Assembly (NCBI GenBank): GCA_020740775.1
Contig: JAHEWK010000001.1
Location: 372,001 to 436,000, forward strand
DNA length: 64,000 nt
Source of the DNA: Ilyonectria destructans
Taxonomy: Eukaryota > Ascomycota > Sordariomycetes > Hypocreales > Nectriaceae
Direction: 5' to 3'
Below the pieces are notes generated by a model, which was given only the letters and a program-made list of their open reading frames with translations, ran no database searches and was not told the DNA's origin. Positions 43,977 to 53,830 of the stretch are shown piece by piece. Position 1 is the first letter of the stretch; each line of letters starts with the position of its first letter. The translations under genes and the position numbers were made by a program.

Positions 43977-44940
43977 CTGTCTCTGATGAACTGTCGTCGC
44001 CGTTCAGAAGCTCCAGCCTCCGCATCGCTCATCCTGCGCCCGTCGCCATTCGACTCGCACCCGATCAAACTTAGAAAGGTGTAGGGTAGGTGGGCCTGAC
44101 ACAAGCTCGTTCTAGATGTCCGTAGCTTCACAACAGCTCATGACCTGTGACAAAGTGGACTCGGTTGTATCAATTCGAATTTACGATGAAGAACATTGCA
44201 TACACTTAGTCTCGCGTACGTCTCATCTTTGTACATTGCTGGCATTCCGTCTTAATCTAAACTGACGTGAATCCCGAGTGGACTCGCACCGCCTGGGGAG
44301 TTTAAGCCAAGGTGACCAAGTCGTAGGGAGACTAAAGTAAGCTCAACTAGCGGTAAGCCCTCTACAGTGATTAAAAACTAAACGCAAAGAAAACTGTTGT
44401 AAACAACCTCGGGTGGTACGATCAACGTGATAACTTGAGAAGAGATTGTACAGGCAATAAAGGGTCAACTGGGAATACGGGCTCCCAAGGGTGGATTTGG
44501 ATCATGGTACCCAACAGCCCCAGTGATTCATCTGTGATCCACGACGCAATCACAATCCGATCACCTACACCAGGCAGCGGTTCACTGTAATCGGTCAAGT
44601 ATATACTGTTTCTCCTGAAGAACATATTGAGATATAGATGCCACTCTTCAGCTGTCAGTATAACTTGCTCATTTTAATCTTACGAGACTTGCTATGCAAC
44701 AATCTAATCGACTGTTACGTCGAGGCACTTAATAGACCTAAAACCGGAATTGGTAAAAGACATCGCTTAGGACGGAAATAAAATTGACTTTCGTTTGATT
44801 GTATGTTCATGATATAAATTATTGACAATGGCGAATTAAACTTATGCCTCGTTAAGCAAGTCAGACTCGTAGCTTCTGTTTTTTCGTCTTCTGATGGGAA
44901 GAATAAAAAGCTATGTACAATAGATTGCCCGAGTCATAGT
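43977..44940. other. Intergenic region
   Basis: About 1 kb. The first 100 bp may still hold 5' remains of the TPR-CHAT gene. A short minus frame at 44.4-44.6 kb has no recognisable content. Confidence 0.45.
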
Positions 44941-46340
44941 CTAAATATAAATATAGCACAGCGGGCTATCACCCAAAGTATTGAAGAGGTCGCTAATGGG
45001 ACGGTCCATGGCTAGAACACCGCCCATGTTGAGGATGTCCGACTTGAGGGCATCGCGGCTTGCAGGGGAGTTGTTAATGGTGATGGTCCCCGCAATGGTG
45101 TTGGCCTTGCTGAGGTGAAGAGCCTGCCAGATTCAGTACACGCGGTCTACCATGGCGTGGTGAAGGAAGAAGGTGCGCTCATTGGGTGAAGAGAAGACGT
45201 CACTAGCCTCGCCGCCAATACCAGTGTGACCCGAAGTATGGAGACCGAGGAAAGCATCACCAAAACGGCCCTGAAACTCCGTCTGGAACGAGCCAATACT
45301 GTTACTGGCCTGGCCAATGGTGATGTTGACGAGGCTCTGCAGCGTAAAGAATTTGGTGAAGACGATGGGGGAGAGGTCGCGATTCAGGCAGCGCGGGTTG
45401 TATCCCAGCCTGCCATCGGGGCTGGGGCTAGCAGCCAACCCACGCATGGCAGGGCTCACAGGACCGACGTGCAGTTCCATGCTTTGAAGGCGTTAGTATG
45501 AATGTACTTGTGTATGAACTTTGGAAGTGACAACGTACTCTTAAAAGGCCCAGACTTTACACAACCACCACCCTTGCCTGACGGGACAAAGAGATTGCCC
45601 TGAGAGGCAAGGGTGCCGTTGTGCTCCATGTACGCTCCATCACTTCCCATGCTAGTGTCGCTGCCATCGAACAACGGGTTGGTGTATGGGTCATCGGGCT
45701 TGTAGAACCAGTTCCAGTACTGGAGGCGAGGGTCAGCCTTACTGAAGAGGGAATAGGGCATGTCAGAAAGGCTCTCCACTTACCGGCTGGTACCCAGTGT
45801 AACCACACTCATCTCGAAGAGCAGTCTCATAAGCCCACGTGAAGTATCGGTGCCAGGTCAGAAAGTTGCCCTTGGGGAGAATGTTAGGACACTCTTCTCG
45901 ATATTGACCACCCGAAAGGACTGCTTACCGTGCCATGGATAGTCAACGTCTGGTTGATGTGAACGGCAACAAAATCGTCGTATCGGTTGCGAGCACCGGG
46001 AGCAAAGGCCGGGTCAATCTTGGAGGGCTTGGTGAGGAGGCATTGAACAGCGCTGATGTATGCCTTGCGCTCCTTTGCGCTGAGATACGTCCTGCAAGGG
46101 GCGGGTGTAAGCTGAGGGGTCTAACCATGCGGCCGTGTAGTTTTCAACATACCAGTCCTTACGGACGCCGGCTGTGAACAGATTACAACTGCGCTTGGTC
46201 GTCTCAGTTGTGTTGAGGTTCTGAATAGCCTGCTCGTTAAGCTGGTTGATGAAGTCATCAGAGGCCTCCGCATCCGTACTGGCCGACACAGTGTTAGCCA
46301 AGAGGCCAATGGCGGCGGTGACAACAGTTCCGAAACGCAT
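44941..46340 (-). pseudogene. Tyrosinase gene with one premature stop
   Basis: Five exons (46340-46153, 46091-45929, 45870-45784, 45719-45535, 45481-44941) join to 388 codons. A signal peptide (MRFGTVVTAAIGLLANTVSA) precedes a tyrosinase domain. Copper-site segments are VAVHINQTLTIHGTGNFLTWHRYFTW across the second splice and HTSGHTGIGGE..FFLHHAMVDRVY. Right after DRVY, where relatives have Trp, the codon is TGA (45133-45135). The frame then stays open for 64 codons with conserved IWQALHLS and a proper ending. The fourth donor (GTTGTC) is weak; the stronger GTACGT nearby would shift the frame, so that junction is uncertain. Tyrosinases oxidise phenols to quinones. If the stop is real, the product loses about 64 C-terminal residues but keeps all copper ligands I can see, so activity is not excluded. 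Confidence 0.75.
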
Positions 46341-48160
46341 GGTGTGTGATAGTTACTAGGCTGCAGGAATGCCACGTGGAAAGACTTAGCGATGGATGTT
46401 AAGAAGGGAAATGGAAGGAGCAAAGTCCTGTTGATATATGAAGAGCTAGACCACGAACACCCTGGGCAGTGCTTATAGGGGCCCGCACTTGATAATTACA
46501 GCACGTGGCGAAGCCTTAAGGAGAGCCAGGCTATCGGTTCATGCGTCAAAGACTATTGAAGCGCAGAGACCATCTACAAGGTGGGAGACCCAACAGACCG
46601 TTCCGTCATTTTCCAGGAGAAGTACAGCGTAGAACGAGCCGGGTCTGAGACTTGGGAGAGACAACCGATTTGCCGTATAGGCAGCATCCCTGCCAACGGC
46701 CAAGAATCCGGCCTACCATTGACAAGGTTGTCAACATTTAACGCCCTAACCTGATTCTTGGCGAAGAGTACTCCTTGGTTTTTCTCGGCTCGTCGGTAAT
46801 TTGACCGCTCCGCTTGTTGTTGCGGAACGGATGTCGGCGATCGTTGGTTGCGGCAATTACGGGGAATGAATGCACAGATGACGGTTAGTCTAACCACGAG
46901 AAGCCTCTCTGATCAAATAGTCTCAGAAATGCGGCCTCAACCCAGAATGGGAATCATCTGCCATTAATTTCGCACGAGTTAACAACAGAGTAAAGGTCAA
47001 GCGGTGACGGTTGGCTGGACCTTGGTTGGTTCGAGTCCATGTGCTTCAACCACTCTGCCTTTTCAATGGAACCGTGTAATTTACTTTGACATACCGACAA
47101 CGACCAACTGGATCAAATGGTGATTATTCAAGTTGTCCCTTAATCAACACAATTGGCCTCCTGCGACAGGATTCTGCTTGTTGGCATGACCGTACTCAAT
47201 GCAGTTGATGGCCCTAAAAGTGCAGCTCCACCTGCGGGTCTGTCTCGAGCGCTTTGGGACTTTTACTACTGCTTTCGACATCATGTTCTTGCCAAGTCAT
47301 CCAACCTCCAGTTTCCTCCAGGCAGGCGCATCGTCTGCCTTGATGAATTCCTACTCTGTACACCTGCAGGAACCCATCTGCCATGCAAGCTACTAACCGA
47401 GGCAAGGGAGAATCCTTGACGACATGCATTGTGTTGGTCGCGATGACTAGGGTTGAGATCCTCCTGTCTGCAGGCCAATCCCTGATAGGTTATTTTGCGA
47501 GCTGATCTGATATTTCCGCGTATGTGCGTGGAGTAAACGGGCCTAGATCAACAATCAGCGGGGATGAGATCAGTTCCTAGTGCTAATTCCGACCACTGGG
47601 GACCGGGAATTGACAAGGCTGCGACAAGGTATTGTATTCACGGCGTCCCGTCTGCTCCTGGAGGTGGAACCCGAACCTGAATTTATGACAGCACAACAAT
47701 TTCAACCAGATAGAGATACACTTCTACACTAACTTTATCAATTGCATGTAACCATTTTGCCGCAAGGGAATGCATATCCGGAAAGTTGAACGAACCAGAA
47801 AGGATCTTCTTCAGGAAAACCCCGATGCTTTCCATGCGATAAACCAAGGGCCATGACCCCCTGAGATATTCTCCATCAACATCTGCCTAACAAGGTAACA
47901 TTAACGACAAACTCAACCCCTCGTCGCTGTATGTCTGCAACAAGGGGCTCCAAGGGGCAACAAGGGGCGGAAAGGAACAAGCTTGATCAACACACTGATT
48001 GCTGCAAGGGGTTATTTAATGCCTTCCCACATCAGCGGTAGTGACCGTAAAGTAATGCATAGTCTCTTGTGGAGGCGTGTTTAATTGTAAGGGTAGAGGT
48101 AAGTTTACTACGTAGATTTTAATATAAGAAGCAAGCAAGTAGGCAAGCAAGCTAATAAAT
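46341..48160. other. Intergenic region before the AT-rich block
   Basis: About 1.8 kb, no supported gene. CAAGGGG occurs four times at about 47940-48012, a cluster of AGGGG stress-element-like cores with no gene close by. Confidence 0.45.
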
Positions 48161-48196
48161 AGATGGATGGATTGATGGATGGATAGATGGATGGAT
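48161..48196 (+). repeat. GATG microsatellite
   Basis: About nine imperfect tetranucleotide units of GATG with single-base variants, next to short AAGC repeats. Confidence 0.8.
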
Positions 48197-48206
48197 AAGC
48201 TTATAC

Positions 48207-48400
48207 AGTCAAGCTGGTAAGTAGGCAGGTTATACCCTGGGGTAGAAAAAGAAGACAGCTAAGCTGGTGGGTAGGTGGGTTATACCGTGAGGTTGAAAAG
48301 GGATAGCTAAGCTGGTAGGCAGGTAGATTGTACCCTGAGGTTAAAAAAGAAAATAGCTAGGGTAGTAAGTAAGCAGTTTATACTTATACTCTAAAGTAAC
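48207..48400 (+). repeat. Minisatellite of about 50 bp, four units
   Basis: Units start at 48207, 48257, 48305 and 48355 with consensus AGCTAAGCTGGTAGGTAGG followed by a TATACCCTGAGG-like part and an A-rich end. They diverge progressively toward the AT-rich block, which starts immediately after. Confidence 0.75.
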
Positions 48401-49671
48401 TAAAGAGTATAGAGTAGGTACTTATATAATATTTTTTATATATAAATAAGAATAATATAAATTATTTAATAAATTTATTTTTAAAAAGTAGAATAAAATA
48501 GAGAGTATAAAATATAAAGAAATTAATAAATAGAATAAAGAATAATTTATACTCTTTTAAGTAAAATAGTATAATAGAGAAGTTTAAGTAGAAAAAGTAA
48601 AAAAGAATATAAAAAGTAGGAAAGTATATAGATATAGAAGAATAAAGCTCTTAATATATCTATTATTATAGCTTTTTTAATTAAGTATAATATATATAGA
48701 TAAACTTGTATCTTTAGAGGCTAACTCTCTTTTTATAGTATACTTATAAATAAAATATAGCAGCTTTTACTAAAGGCTTAAATATATATATATTAATAAA
48801 TTATAATATATTCTTATTACTAAAGAGTTATCTCTTTATATATTAAGATAAAAGCTTATTTAATCTTACTTATTTATTAAAAAGTATATAATAAAAATAT
48901 TATAAATTAAATTCTCATTGTTAAAATCACTGTTCTGACTACTGTTTCAAATTCTGTATTACGTGCTTGCACGAGTGTGACGAGGGACTTAGTCTATTGA
49001 TTGTAAACCTAATTACAGTCTTTTGCCTCTTCTAACTATATATTAGAAAAGGTAACCAGTTAGACCAGAAACCTTAGTCTATCTGAGTAAACTGTTAACC
49101 TTTAAATGGACTGGGTATATAGTCTGTATTATTAATACTATTATTAGTGTTTTTTTTTTACTGTTAAGCTTTTAGTCCCCCCTCTGGGTATATGTATATT
49201 AGGGCACTCTAACCTCTTAATAAATTAAATTCTTAATTCTATAGTATAGTAGTTAATATACCTAAAAAATCTTTTATAATAGTAATATAGTATAGATTTA
49301 AATCCCACTAGAATTAAACTTCTATTTTTTTTAAAAAAGTAATTACTTATAACAGTTAAATCTAACTTAAGAGTATAGAGTAGGTCTAGATATAAGGTAT
49401 ATAATCTAGTAGATTAAGATATTATAGTAAGTAATATAAATTACAGTCTAATAATAGTAAAATAGTAGATTTAATATAACTAAATATATTAATAGCTAGT
49501 AAGGCTATCTCTATAAAAATACTAAATAAATATACTTATATACTATATATACTTATATATAACAGTCGTACTCTCTATTCTGCCATATATATAGTATAGG
49601 GTAGACAAGAGGTAGATTGCTAGTAGATAAACTGTAGGTTTATATTAGCAGATAGATTAGGGCATCACTTA
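48401..49671. other. AT-rich, RIP-like degraded DNA
   Basis: Very AT-rich with dense TAA/TAG triplets in all frames. No gene. It contains one copy of a dispersed repeat at 49093-49222. The composition and TpA excess fit repeat-induced point mutation of old transposons. Confidence 0.6.
49093..49222 (+). repeat. Dispersed repeat, copy A (inverted copy at 58761-58888)
   Basis: About 130 bp from GTTAACCTTTAAA through TTTTTTACTGTTAAGC and CCCCCCTCTGGGTATAT to AACCTCTTAATAA recur in inverted orientation at 58761-58888. Probably an LTR or transposon fragment. Confidence 0.7.
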
Positions 49672-51547
49672 AGTCGGACCACCCATTAGCTGACCGACCC
49701 CTTACCTAACCGCCCCACTTACAACACGTCAACCACAATACGCCTCTAGCCACACGCGTTTCTTCCTTCAATAACACTCAATTGGTCAATTTAACCTTAT
49801 TTTCGTTATTTTCATACCTAAATACACCAAAGAAGACCTCCAACTAGCTATTCAGGATATAAAAAATAGTCTATTAATATAAAAAGCAGCCAATAAGCAT
49901 ATTATTCCTTATTCAACCCTACAGACCAAGCTTAATAGCGTCTTAAGCTGCAATAAAGCCCACAAATAGCATCAGGTGCTTTCTAAGAACCAGAAAGACC
50001 AGCTCTGTAATTGGCTTATCTTATAAGATAAGCTCGAAATAGTATTAACTTATAGCTAGATCTGGAAGTTAGTAACTTTCTTATTGGGTAAAAGTAGCGT
50101 TAACTGATAACTTAAAAAGCACTGGATAACTAGCTTCCTATACTGCAACTAGCAAATAAAAACACTTAAAAAAAAGGGAATTAACCGGAAAAGAATAAAT
50201 AGAGTAAATCTAGCTGCTATTTATGGGTTCTATAACCTATTAGACTAATTAGAGGTTAAATCGATCCCTCTATATAACTATTGGAATTTTAATAAAACTG
50301 GAGTTTTCTAAGGGCTTAGAACCAATAGGCTTATAGTTAGCTAATTAGAGCTCTAATTAATAATTAAGAAATAGCTATATAACCTTAATTAAATAACTAT
50401 TCTTAAGGCTATTTTTACAATAGGAAGGTGCCTTAACCTATTAGTTATCTTTAAAGGCAAATATATCTAATATTAATAGTTTCCAGAGGAATTAAACTTT
50501 CTAACTAATTGGAAATTTATATTATCTAATAAGGGCTGGACTAATAATAAAATTGGCCTTACTTAGCTGCAGGAAGTCTTCCTTCTAGGCTTTAAGCCAG
50601 CCCGAACTAATAAAAAGAGGCTTCTTATCCTAAATAGATATAGATTATATATAACGCCTGATTTTATATATATTTATATAACTAATAGGGTCTATTTACT
50701 CTATTTGCTGCCTTATATAAGCTATATTCTTCAGCCTCTTAATATATCAGTCTTTAGGCCACTTAAAGCTATATATCGAGCCGCCTTAATACTAGTTAAT
50801 TCCCTTACTAATATTAGCCCAACTAGAAAGAAAGACTTTCTTACTTACTATTTTAAGGTAAGGAAGAAGGCTCTTACTACTAAAAATACCTTATTAGGTT
50901 GGAGAGGAGCCGGATTGTGGCCAATTAATATATCAAAGCCAATAGGTAGTAAATTCGTTATTTATAACTCTAACAATATAATTACAGTCCAATTAGAAGC
51001 TTCTATTTCTCTAAAAACAAATTAGAGGTCTGAAATTATCCCTTTTATAACCTCTAGTAATTCGAGAGATATTGCTTTATTGGTCTGTTCTTATAAGAAG
51101 AAAATGCTAGCTAGCCTAACTATAAGATAGCTGTTACAGACTATTAGTAAGGGATTTAATAGGCTCTAGTTCCAAATTGCCCAATTAGAAGAAAAAATTA
51201 AAGTCCAAGATTAAAATTCAAGCTAATTAAAGGCTAGAAAAAGAGGACGGGTTTATAAAGACCCAAATAGGCTATTTTAAGATATCCGGAATATTAAGAG
51301 GGCAAGAAGGCGAATAAAAACGCCTGAGGTTGAAGATTCAGAATAGCTTGTTTTTTCTTCGTTCTTATTGGTTGATTTTTTGATATTTAGAAATTTAATT
51401 AGTTAGTTTATTAAAAATCAGTTGAAATGGACCAATTAGGTCTTTTAGTTGTTATTTTATCTATAAGTAAAGTTGAATTGCGATTTTAGTTGTTATGTAA
51501 GTGGGGCGGTCAGGTAAGGGGTCGGTCAGCTAATGGGTGGTCCGACT
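49672..51547 (+). mobile_element. Fot/pogo-type DNA transposon, copy 1
   Basis: A complete 1876-bp element bounded by terminal inverted repeats of about 51 bp (outer bases AGTCGGACCACCCATTAGCT) with one mismatch, and flanked by TA on both sides (49670-49671 and 51548-51549), the target duplication of Tc1/mariner/pogo elements. It encodes one decayed transposase on the plus strand. An identical-length copy lies inverted at 59434-61309. The element adjoins a broken membrane-protein gene on its right. Confidence 0.93.
49814..51346 (+). pseudogene. Fot/pogo-type transposase, decayed (copy 1)
   Basis: A 1533-nt frame (511 codons with stop) is conserved end to end without indels but full of TAA and TAG codons. 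The expected ATG is ATA. The N-terminal part resembles a psq-type helix-turn-helix (YTKEDLQLAIQDIKN), and the C-terminal part from 50705 is open, with ILQPLNISVFRPLKAIY as in DDE_1 transposases. The stops fit C-to-T or G-to-A change at CAA, CAG or TGG, as expected from RIP. Not functional as it stands. Confidence 0.85.
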
Positions 51548-51548
51548 T

Positions 51549-52617
51549 AGACTCCTTGAGAGAGTGTGGTTGTTGACTTACAACGCGGAGTCTGGGTTTG
51601 CACCGAAACTAATTTGGTAAACAGCTCGTATAATGCCCATAACGACGGCCCTTGAATCGAAACGTGGTTAGCTTTGAACAATGGGGGAAGCAATCTTGGT
51701 CCATACACATAACCCAAGCTAAAGACGCCAACCAAGTATATGCGTGTCAACCTTTTCATCTGAAGGCTTCAGATGATCGGGATAGGCAAGGTAGCGAAAG
51801 CGACGTCGGAGGCAATGTTGAAACCTAGACACAAAAACCGATTAGTTTGGCGCCAAGGGATAGAGGAGAATGGGATCCCAATGCTCACCAGTATGAATGA
51901 CACCAAATTTGACAAAGAGGGTAATAGGATAGCATTTCCCATTAGTCGAACCATCCCAGTACTGTCGCACGGGGCTGCAGAAGAAGATGATGGTGCAGGA
52001 TCCAAAGATTTCTGAAAACACGACGAATGCTTCGCGAATCAAGTCAGGTCAGCGCTGTGTAAGAGTGGACAAGATCGGGTTGGAGGTTACCGAGAAGGCC
52101 GTACAGCGCATAATTGTACCAACGCGTGCGGCTCAGCCTCAAGAGGGACGGTCCAATGGATACCTTCAGAACGGCAAGGCCGGGAATGAGCCCGATGTTC
52201 GCCTGGAGGAAGCTGACGAATTGGAGATTTGTATCGTCGGCCTGAGTTCTCGCTTCGTAGTGCTTGCCCATGCCATAGTTAGCTTGTACGCCGAAGCATA
52301 TCATGGTGGCCAAGCTCGTTATCTGTAGCTCTCGTATGTCAAAGTCAGTCATCTGCTTTCCTGTTCCATCCCCCTAGAACGAGGGGCATGTTGATCACTA
52401 ATGGGGAGCGCCATACCCCAGCGAACATCATTGTGCAATCGTCCCATCCCACCAGCTTAGATATCGAGGCCCGCACATAGACTCGCAAGCCAATTGCCAG
52501 AAGTCCGAGACTGCAGAAGAGGCCGGTGACACCCAAGATCCACTCCGTGTTGCTCTCGTGGGCCTGCTCGACCGCGTTCGGAGGCGGTGCTGGCAACGGG
52601 CGCCCACCGAGTCCCAT
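51549..52617 (-). pseudogene. PTH11/SAT4-like rhodopsin-domain membrane protein, 5' part of split gene
   Basis: Five exons, about 52617-52417, 52322-52091, 52029-51889, 51824-51707 and 51650-51582, encode the N-terminal part of a fungal rhodopsin-domain protein. Start MGLGGRPLP at 52617; then LVGWDDCTMMFAG, ANYGMGKHYEA, TIIFFCSPVRQYWD, GFNIASDVAFATLPIPII and RIYLVGVFSLGY. The codon after LPIPII, Trp in relatives, is TGA (51769-51771). Exon 5 ends in TT with a good donor GTAAGT at 51581, but the intron runs after 32 nt into the TA flank of transposon copy 1. The missing last exons are found on the opposite strand at 61333-61802 beside transposon copy 2. The acceptor before exon 2 could also be at 52353. 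Family members are seven-helix plasma-membrane proteins with possible receptor roles. Confidence 0.85.
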
Positions 52618-53253
52618 TGTGAACGCGGGACGAAAAGGAGGGAAATTATTAAACAAAAAATAAAGCAAGAAGCATTTCAAGAGAGAAACTGACCAAGAAA
52701 GCAAAGTGGGCCGAGTTGCTGGCAATAGAAGGACATTGTCCCCTTTAACCCAACAGACACGCTGTACGAAGTAAACCAAGGAGAGAACATTGAACGTATG
52801 AACAGGGATGGGCTGCGACGCGAGCTTCTCTAGCTGCAGAAAACGCCCAGGGAAGTACCAGTCAACCAATATAGTAACAAAATTATTCGCCTTCGCCCGT
52901 CAAACATCCTGGGCGCATGTCACATCCACCCCATCACAAGTTGGCTTAGTCCATTTTGGACGCCGCGCATTCACAATCATTCTGACGCTAATACCGGCCT
53001 GGTGAGTAGGATAGTATAGAAGCTAGGAGCAGCTTACTGTACTTATTAGCAGCAATAGCAGCAGTAAGGGCTCCTCCCGCTGTAGCAGTAGCTATTATAG
53101 CTCTTCTCCTCCGTCTCTATCTTCCTCCTCCATTTAGAAAGATAGAAAGAATATAATATAGATTAAATATCAGTAAGTAGATAAAGAGGAAGATAATAAT
53201 AGGAAATAGAAAAGAAAAGGGGGGAAGAAAGAGGAAGAGGAGGGGACTCTTAC
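52618..53253. other. Upstream region of the split gene
   Basis: About 640 bp that should hold the promoter of the split membrane-protein gene (minus strand). AGCAG-rich and then AT-rich after 53000. No other gene. Confidence 0.4.
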
Positions 53254-53308
53254 TCGCTCTCTCTCTCGCTCTCGCTCTCGCTCTCTCTCTCTCCCTCTCT
53301 CTCTCCCT
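53254..53308 (+). repeat. CT/GCTCTC microsatellite
   Basis: An almost pure pyrimidine tract of CT units with interspersed CGCT. Confidence 0.85.
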
Positions 53309-53371
53309 ACCTGCCTCCCCTCTCCTTCTCTCTTATTGGCTGCAGCGCAGTTATCCCATGAACGCCAGTCA

Positions 53372-53397
53372 TCCCGCGAACGCGGGGGTTCGCGGGA
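53372..53397. other. Perfect 10-bp inverted repeat with 6-nt loop
   Basis: TCCCGCGAAC is followed by six bases and then GTTCGCGGGA. This very GC-rich hairpin stands in an otherwise AT-rich area. No downstream U-tract or gene tells its role. Confidence 0.7.
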
Positions 53398-53623
53398 GGA
53401 CCGCGGAATAGCGGTTAGTCTTGGAGTTGTCTCTTTCTTTCTTTCGTTAGCAGTCAAGAAAATCTCCCCTCTTTGTTATTTCCGTATGTCTCTTCCTAAT
53501 TGTCCTAAGTAGGATGGTTCCCTCAGCCTACGTTTGAAGTCGCGATTGGTATATGCCGTTCCTAGGCGCTTGAGGGCAAGTGGGCACTGCGTGGGGAGGT
53601 AGTTGAGTCGGGGATTTCCGGTC

Positions 53624-53830
53624 TGTTGGGGAATTAGCTTATTTAATTAGATCCTTGCCACAACTAGGGCTAAGATTGACAGCTTCCTTCAACAGGAAAT
53701 ACCGTACCGGGTAGGGACCAGTGGCTTGACCTATTAGGGCTATAAATTGGGAGACCTTGTGTAAGGTCTACTAGCATTATCATTATCAACCTAGCATCTT
53801 ATTCAATAGATAGTCTTTTGGCCTATTCTT
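53624..53830 (+). repeat. Possible LTR of a retrotransposon
   Basis: The stretch begins TGTTGGGGAATTAG, contains a TATAAATT box at 53741, and is less decayed than its surroundings. This fits a Copia-type LTR, but the 3' end and partner copy were not found. Confidence 0.3.

Noticed and set aside
47029..47060. GGTTCGAGTCC, a perfect tRNA B-box-like sequence
   Set aside because: The T-stem pairs at only four of five positions, and no D-arm, anticodon arm or acceptor stem can be drawn around it.
47938..48012. Four CAAGGGG motifs as a stress-response promoter
   Set aside because: No gene start lies within a reasonable distance on either strand, so a regulatory role cannot be supported.
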